Source: Chloroflexota bacterium (GTDB lineage Bacteria > Chloroflexota > Dehalococcoidia > Lucifugimonadales > JACPCL1). Taken from it: 5,382 nt of DNA. Below are positions 4,335 through 5,382 of the stretch, piece after piece; the stretch's first letter is position 1; each line of letters starts with the position of its first letter. The position numbers and the translations under genes are program-made. The stretch spans positions 1 to 5,382 of the forward strand of contig JACQUI010000059.1 of the NCBI GenBank assembly GCA_016210395.1, in the 5' to 3' direction. Below the pieces are notes generated by a model. The model saw nothing but the letters and a program-made list of their open reading frames with translations. It did no database searches and had not been told where the DNA came from.

Positions 4335-5382
4335 GTGGCCGAATCGCAGCGCGCGAATGAGGAGCTAGCCCGACTGCGGGCAGAGAACCTGCGCTTGCGG
4401 CGAGAGAACGCACGTTTGCGGGCCCAGAGCCGCCTCTCCGTCCCTGGCGCCCAGATGGCGTTGCAGCTGAATCTGCCGGACTCCGCTGCAGATCAACTCG
4501 TCAACAGCGATTCCTCGGCTGCCGAGAAGATCGGTCTGTTCAAGAGCCTGTTCCGAGGCCGGGAGGACGTGTACGCGGTGCGCTGGGAAAACCCGGATGG
4601 CCGCGCGGGCTACGCTCCCGCCAGCCGGAGCAGGTCGGACCGGGAACAGGGCGTCTTCCTACCCCTGACCGACGAGGTGCTCCAAAACCACCTGAGCGGA
4701 CGGGTGACTGTCGGCGTGTATCCACTCTTGCACGATGACACCTGCTGGTTCCTTGCCGCCGACTTCGACAAGGAGCACTGGCAGGAGGACGTTGCCGCCT
4801 ATCTCGCTTCCTGCGATATGTTTGGGGCGCCCGCCGCGCTGGAGCGCTCCCGCTCGGGCAACGGTGGTCACGTGTGGATCTTCTTCGATGCCCCAGTAGC
4901 TGCCGCCCAGGCCCGCAGGCTGGGCTGCGCACTGCTTACACGGGCCATAGAGGAGCGCCACCTGATCGGGCTGGACTCGTACGACCGGCTCTTTCCCAAC
5001 CAGGACACCCTGCCCAAGGGTGGTTTTGGCAACCTGATCGCCCCGCCGCTACAAGGAATTCCACGCCAGGCTGGCAACAGCGTCTTTCTCGACCGGGCTT
5101 TCGAGCCGTACCATGACCAGTGGGCCTTCCTGTCCAGCGTCCGGCGTATGCACCCGCAGGAGTTGGACCGCATCGTCGCCGCCGCCACGCGGGCGGGCAA
5201 CGTCATCGGAGTGAGGCCGAGCTTCGCTGATTCTGAAGATGGCGAGGATCCGTGGACCACGCCACCCTCCGGTAGCCAACTGGTGACACGAATCGCCGGA
5301 CCCTTCCCACCGAGTGTACGCGTTACGCTGGCCAACCTGGTATACGTGACTAAGGAGGGCCTGCCGCCCGCCCTGCTCAGCC
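4335..5382 (+). CDS. TOTE-type archaeo-eukaryotic primase, partial at right edge
   Basis: The first 349 residues of a large protein of the TOTE conflict system primase family (AEP superfamily). An N-terminal leucine zipper (about 8-31) precedes the primase domain, which starts at KIGLFKSLFRGREDVYAVRW (65-84). AEP active-site motifs are present: LAADFD with D143 and D145 (motif I, DxD), ERSRSGNGGHVWIFF with H179 (motif II), and GLDSYDRLFPNQD with D214/D217 (motif III region). The block LPKGGFGNLIAPPLQ (226-240) is also typical. The final residues (VYVTKEGLPPALLS) match the linker that, in this family, precedes a zinc-binding or helicase segment. Full-length relatives continue into a superfamily II DEAD/DEAH-like helicase, which would lie beyond the window. 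Expected activity is nucleotide polymerisation or priming on nucleic acid coupled to unwinding. The reading frame is intact to the edge. Unusually, the region between Y93 and L109 lacks the Cys cluster seen in many relatives. Confidence 0.9.
   Translation, partial: MAESQRANEELARLRAENLRLRRENARLRAQSRLSVPGAQMALQLNLPDSAADQLVNSDSSAAEKIGLFKSLFRGREDVYAVRWENPDGRAGYAPASRSRSDREQGVFLPLTDEVLQNHLSGRVTVGVYPLLHDDTCWFLAADFDKEHWQEDVAAYLASCDMFGAPAALERSRSGNGGHVWIFFDAPVAAAQARRLGCALLTRAIEERHLIGLDSYDRLFPNQDTLPKGGFGNLIAPPLQGIPRQAGNSVFLDRAFEPYHDQWAFLSSVRRMHPQELDRIVAAATRAGNVIGVRPSFADSEDGEDPWTTPPSGSQLVTRIAGPFPPSVRVTLANLVYVTKEGLPPALLS
4374..4436 (+). repeat. In-gene 21-base repeat encoding leucine-zipper heptads
   Basis: Three consecutive 21-base units (4374-4394, 4395-4415, 4416-4436) each begin (C/T)TGCGG and encode LRAENLR, LRRENAR and LRAQSRL. 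The last unit is more diverged. They place Leu at 14, 21 and 28 and Asn at 18 and 25 of the primase. Confidence 0.6.

Noticed and set aside
4868..5335. Minus-strand open frame of 155 codons
   Set aside because: It is antisense to the primase catalytic region, where the plus-strand frame is unmistakable.
1..5382. CRISPR array, tRNA, rRNA or complete insertion sequence
   Set aside because: No regularly spaced repeats, no tRNA cloverleaf or rRNA sequence, and no transposase with terminal repeats could be seen.

Overview
The window is a GC-rich bacterial segment with Shine-Dalgarno sites (for example AAGGAGG) and GTG starts. The gene families (DUF3368/UPF0175 toxin-antitoxin, CcbP-like protein, a C2H2 finger fragment, a TOTE-type primase) would suit Chloroflexota or a deep-branching GC-rich Firmicute, possibly thermophilic. 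That is an impression from memory; no marker gene is present to settle it.

Layout. (1) Positions 36-898, minus strand: a two-gene toxin-antitoxin operon. A DUF3368 PIN-like nuclease toxin starts at GTG 898 behind a strong ribosome binding site. It overlaps by 4 bases (ATGA) with a ribbon-helix-helix plus UPF0175 antitoxin. A promoter-like pair and repeated CGCA/TGCG half-sites lie just upstream. (2) Positions 1200-1858, plus strand: a decayed gene whose N-terminus is a degenerate C2H2 zinc finger, broken by an internal TAG and at least two frame changes. (3) Positions 1913-2163: a long hairpin, then a strong ribosome binding site and a 40-codon ORF. (4) Positions 2164-2701: no gene I can support. 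(5) Positions 2702-5382, plus strand: a tight run of three genes. These are a CcbP-family calcium-binding protein (122 aa), an uncharacterised 393-aa protein with a long charged coiled coil, and the first 349 residues of an archaeo-eukaryotic primase (AEP) of the type found in TOTE conflict systems. The primase gene runs off the right edge, where the family normally continues into a superfamily II helicase.

How it may work together. The primase-helicase family is regarded as part of a biological conflict (defence-like) system. Its gene follows two intact genes at gaps of 55 and 27 bases, so the three are plausibly co-transcribed. With a toxin-antitoxin pair and a decaying gene next door, the window reads as an accessory region. 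The strongest lead is the cassette of calcium-binding protein, coiled-coil protein and AEP primase. Whether the first two genes serve the primase is inference.
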